Assembly (NCBI GenBank): GCA_028277395.1
Contig: JANQGJ010000100.1
Span: 1 to 64,000, forward strand
Source of the DNA: Bacteroidales bacterium
Lineage (GTDB): Bacteria; Bacteroidota; Bacteroidia; Bacteroidales; F082
DNA: 64,000 nt
Direction: 5' to 3'
The notes under the pieces: model-generated
Told to the model about the DNA's origin: nothing
Database searches by the model: none
Seen by the model: the letters and a program-made list of their open reading frames with translations, nothing else
Translations under genes and position numbers: made by a program
Part shown: positions 60,924-64,000 of the stretch, piece after piece
How positions within the stretch are numbered: position 1 is the stretch's first letter
How the letters are laid out: each line of letters starts with the position of its first letter

Positions 60924-61131
60924 ATAAAAACCAGCCTCCAAAATAATCACTAATTCAATGCAAGTCAATAGGTTAACATAACTTTTTTACCTAATGGAAA
61001 GGTTAGGTTTTTTTGAGGTGAAATTTTGTAAGTGCCAGAAATAGAGGCGGTTGAGGTTTTTTGACTTTGCAAATTTTTATTTGAGGCATTGCCTGGATTT
61101 CGTCAGGTTTACCAATTTTTCCGGTACAAAT
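60924..61131. repeat. ~205-bp dispersed repeat, copy 2
   Basis: Second copy of the repeat at 54934-55142, in the same orientation, 5.99 kb away. Here the central hairpin is perfect: ACCTAA (60989-60994) pairs with TTAGGT (61003-61008) and runs into six T, so it could work as a terminator for plus-strand RNA. The downstream half is more diverged. Confidence 0.7.
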
Positions 61132-61143
61132 GCGAATAAATTA

Positions 61144-62595
61144 TTACTTCTGTTTAAAATAATAGGTAAATCCCAGATACACGCTTATCTGGTTGTATTT
61201 AGCTGTTGAAGAATTTTGAGGAATACCGAATAATTGATTTTCTACAGTGGGGTCAGTAAGATTAATAACTTGTGGCATTGACCCGTCCCGGCCAAATGAA
61301 TAACCTGCTCCCGCATTCAGATTAAATTTCTCGAAATCCCAAAGAACTCCGCCCGTTACATGATAAATATCCCAGTAAGTAATGCCATAAAAATAATTGG
61401 AATTAGTGATGGGTAATATTTCCCGGTTGAAATAATTAAAGTCGGTCCTGATACTACTTAGTAAATGGATGTTTTCATTGATCCTGGATTTTATTGCGAG
61501 TGCAAAATTTACCACCTGTTCATTTGCCATATAAATGTTATTGAAATCATGTTCGGTTTCATCGCTTTCCTTTCTGATCATTGCATATGTGTTAACTTTA
61601 GAGAACCATGATGCTTTTAAGTAAAGTATTGTAGATGGTGATAAATCTGATTCTAACCCTATATCGATGGAGAATGGAGTTTTATATACGGAAACCAGGT
61701 TTTCATTCCAGTTGCTAATTTTAATTGAGTTTGTGTCAACTTCTGGTATATAATGTGATACGGATCTTCTCAGACTTGAATTGCTTAAAATGCCAACATT
61801 TAATCTTGGTAATGTAATGTTTACACCTAACTTGTACTTTTCCCTCTGGTAAGAAAAACCTGCCAAAAACATAAGTCCGACATTTCGTAGGTCCAAATAC
61901 TCAATGATACTTGAACTTGCTGCCAGATTTGTAAAGTTGGTTCCGCTACTTTGACTGTAAACATCTGCATTTTGAGAATACCTGTACTCAATACTCCATA
62001 TGGAAACAAATGATGATATTCCTATCCCAAAGTATCTTCCAAGCTTTCTGCCATAACCTAATCCTATCCAGTTTTCTCTTAAACGTGAGTAATAGTCTAT
62101 TGAACCAATATAAAGCTCATCACCCGGATGGTCATTAAGTATATCTATTTTCATCTCATTCCTGTCGTTAGTTTTGATCAGGGAGCTTTTTCTGTTAATA
62201 ACAGCCAGTGTTACTGATATTGGAAGGTTAGGGATCTTCTGATTAAATGAGATGATCTGAGGATAGATATTGAATTCGCTGGACCTTAAATCTCTGTTTT
62301 GTCCTGAACCATTTTCAATATTTATCCATGACAGATAGTATGTATCCGAAGAAAATGAAAGGCTTGTACTTTCTTTAAACCCTAAAGTTCCGGGATTATA
62401 GTATACTGCAGTATTGTCATTACCTGAAGCTGTAACTGCTCCGCCAAGTATTGAAGATTGCGCACCAACCTGATTGTTCCAGTAATGAAATTCCTGACCC
62501 TGCAGATAATTACTGAGATTAATAAAAAGTATTAAAATCAGGAATTTTTGGCATCGTTTCGCGCTTAAATAATAAATATTATACCTGGTTGTCAT
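61144..62595 (-). CDS. FadL/OmpP1-like outer-membrane protein
   Basis: A 483-residue outer-membrane barrel. After a signal peptide (KFLILILFINLSNYLQGQ) it has the FadL/OmpP1 start: NNQVGAQSSILGGAVTASGN, DNTAVYYNPGTLGF. It continues as alternating strands (SLSFSSDTYYLSW, PISVTLAVINRKSS, GIGISSFVSIWSIEY) and ends with YLGFTYYFKQK, an aromatic-rich last strand typical for outer-membrane insertion. Family members transport hydrophobic compounds; substrate unknown. Isolated gene downstream of the dispersed repeat. Confidence 0.8.
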   Translation of the reverse strand: MTTRYNIYYLSAKRCQKFLILILFINLSNYLQGQEFHYWNNQVGAQSSILGGAVTASGNDNTAVYYNPGTLGFKESTSLSFSSDTYYLSWINIENGSGQNRDLRSSEFNIYPQIISFNQKIPNLPISVTLAVINRKSSLIKTNDRNEMKIDILNDHPGDELYIGSIDYYSRLRENWIGLGYGRKLGRYFGIGISSFVSIWSIEYRYSQNADVYSQSSGTNFTNLAASSSIIEYLDLRNVGLMFLAGFSYQREKYKLGVNITLPRLNVGILSNSSLRRSVSHYIPEVDTNSIKISNWNENLVSVYKTPFSIDIGLESDLSPSTILYLKASWFSKVNTYAMIRKESDETEHDFNNIYMANEQVVNFALAIKSRINENIHLLSSIRTDFNYFNREILPITNSNYFYGITYWDIYHVTGGVLWDFEKFNLNAGAGYSFGRDGSMPQVINLTDPTVENQLFGIPQNSSTAKYNQISVYLGFTYYFKQK

Positions 62596-63050
62596 TACTA
62601 ATAGTCAATTGTATGTGCTAATGATAATTATAACGGTATTTTAAGAAATAGTTAACCAGACAGTTAAATTAATTTGAAGATAACAACAGTAACAACGTAT
62701 GAGTCATACATCAAAGTTCACGAAAATATCTCCTGTTTAAATATATTTCATATCTGTGGTACTTTATAGTTATTCAAGACTTGCTACGATGTAATCTTAC
62801 AGAGAATAAATAGCAAATAATACTATTTAAGTTGTTGTCAAGCTTGTTATTGTTTTATCATTATTTTAATATTCAATTCAGAATATTAAATACGCTACTA
62901 AATCTGCAATTATAAAGTATTATTCAGAAAGATTCAAAAAAAATATGTTATTTGTTTGTTAAACTGATACTTACAGTATTTTGAGTTTGCAATGTCCATG
63001 TCAATAACCATACAGATCAGTCACATAAATTTTTGATACCGGAGAATATA
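62596..63050. other. Intergenic region with a 10-bp perfect inverted repeat
   Basis: 455 bp without ORF or RNA gene. At 62865-62890 TTTAATATTC and GAATATTAAA form a perfect inverted repeat with a 6-nt centre (AATTCA), which could be an operator for the FadL-like gene, whose start is about 270 bp away. Confidence 0.6.
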
Positions 63051-64000
63051 TTAATCTTCTGTCAGCAAATTTCCACTACCCTCAACCACTTCACAAACAT
63101 TATCATCCATCTCCCTGTCAATCAATACAAAGTAAGGATCTATGCCGGCTTTGGCAGGAACCTGGTCTGTTGTAATGCTGATTGTATTATTCCTTTTTGT
63201 GAACAAATGTTTTTTGTAATAGAATACATTGCCCATTTCATCAGTCAGGGCGATGTAAATGTAATCTTTCAGTGGAGCTTCATGTTGATTTCCAACACTG
63301 TCGGCGTAGTATTTTGTTGTTTCCAGATTAAGATTTACAGTGTATTGATCATTACCGGATTTTACATAATTGGCATCAATCATCTTATTTTCGTACAATG
63401 TGATCCTTTTGAAAAGATCGTCAACAAGATATGTTAAACTATCCGGGGTTACTTTATAAAATTCTTCGATAAGGTTTGCTGCTGTTGCAAAAGTGTCTAT
63501 TCTGTATCCATATTTATCAACAATTCTTCCAAGTGCTTTGCCAACAGAATCTTCACCTATATAATCCTGAAGGGCATACATTACTACTGTGCTTTTTTTA
63601 TAACCCAGGTATGATTGCCTCATTGATGATTCATAAAGCGATTTCTCACCTTCAGTATCTTTTTTCCTTCTCCTGAGATAATCTTTCATTTCCCTTTTTC
63701 TGTAATCTTTACCTGTTTCCAGTCCAAATTTCTTTTCGGTTAAACGTTCCATTACATACTGACACATTGTTTCAGTAAGGGTGAAAACACCTTCAGCATA
63801 TGCCGGGGTTACAATTCCCGCCCACCAGTGATGAGCGTTTTCATGTGCTGCTATTCCGTAAACTATATCTATATCGTTTTCTTCATAACGGGTAACAAAT
63901 CCTGCTGATTCCCTCCAGATAAATGTTGTGGGAAAATGACGCGCACCTCCTTCAGTCATATAATCCGGTATCTCAGCAACTCTTAGATCACGGTAGGGAT
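63051..64000 (-). CDS. M1-family aminopeptidase, C-terminal part (cut by window edge)
   Basis: Reading from the window end (64000) the frame has no stop and enters the ATG at 63957-63959 in phase, so the ORF start there is internal and the real N-terminus lies beyond. The zinc motif HENAHHWW with the downstream ligand Glu in FTLTETMCQYVMERL (HEXXH-x18-E) marks the M1 gluzincin family. The rest (LQDYIGEDSVGKALGRIVDK, VTPDSLTYLVDDLFKR) fits the helical C-terminal domain. The upstream GxMEN motif is outside. Probably cleaves N-terminal residues from peptides in the periplasm. Confidence 0.82.
   Translation of the reverse strand, partial: PYRDLRVAEIPDYMTEGGARHFPTTFIWRESAGFVTRYEENDIDIVYGIAAHENAHHWWAGIVTPAYAEGVFTLTETMCQYVMERLTEKKFGLETGKDYRKREMKDYLRRRKKDTEGEKSLYESSMRQSYLGYKKSTVVMYALQDYIGEDSVGKALGRIVDKYGYRIDTFATAANLIEEFYKVTPDSLTYLVDDLFKRITLYENKMIDANYVKSGNDQYTVNLNLETTKYYADSVGNQHEAPLKDYIYIALTDEMGNVFYYKKHLFTKRNNTISITTDQVPAKAGIDPYFVLIDREMDDNVCEVVEGSGNLLTED

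Overview
The window looks like chromosomal DNA from an AT-rich member of the Bacteroidota. Three things point there. Eight predicted secreted proteins end in type IX secretion (T9SS) sorting domains, seven type A and one type B. A PorP/SprF-family outer-membrane protein is present. Several genes carry the Bacteroidota promoter element TAnnTTTG, most clearly the tRNA-Asn gene. I cannot name the genus.

Layout. 0-2 kb holds an alkylsulfatase-type metallo-beta-lactamase-fold hydrolase. 2-6.3 kb holds two paralogous leucine-rich-repeat T9SS cargo proteins. 6.7-7.7 kb holds a coupled pair of small cytoplasmic genes, the second HEPN-like. 7.9-13.7 kb holds two large beta-helix T9SS cargo proteins. 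14-18.5 kb holds a LytTR response regulator, its LytS-like propeller kinase, and a pyridoxamine-phosphate-oxidase-like gene. FkbH-like (18.6 kb, +), acyl carrier protein, NodB-type deacetylase and AAC(3)-like acetyltransferase (30-32.2 kb, +) look like one glycan or acyl biosynthesis set. It is split by a 9.3-kb minus-strand RHS island (20.5-29.9 kb).

The RHS island is the most interesting part. A 2024-residue secreted SpvB/FG-GAP/YD-repeat RHS protein has a variable C-terminal tip. Two nucleotides after it comes a 179-residue cytosolic protein that is a good immunity candidate. Upstream lie a 150-residue T9SS cargo protein with one YD-like motif and a fibre-like coiled-coil protein. Downstream lies a 275-residue protein that looks like a chimera of an RHS-toxin linker and that same fibre-like C-terminus, then a small beta-barrel protein.

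32.2-33.3 kb is a 3'-truncated IS3-family element. 33.5-38.2 kb has a propeller/PKD T9SS cargo, a tiny lysine-rich gene and a TPR-LuxR regulator. 38.5-41.9 kb has an EF-G paralogue whose catalytic His is replaced by Phe, and a PfkB-family (adenosine-kinase-like) sugar or nucleoside kinase. 41.9-49 kb is a three-gene operon with a type B cargo, PorP/SprF, and a type A cargo paralogous to the first. After tRNA-Asn come a three-gene signalling operon (49.4-54.7 kb), a lipoprotein metallopeptidase, an AlbA/Schlafen-type regulator, a SEC-C protein, a FadL-like outer-membrane protein, and the C-terminal part of an M1 aminopeptidase cut by the window edge. The 54.9-61.1 kb region also carries a dispersed ~200-bp repeat (two copies) and a 36-bp inverted-repeat pair.

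All calls come from reading the sequence and recalled family motifs. No database search was run.
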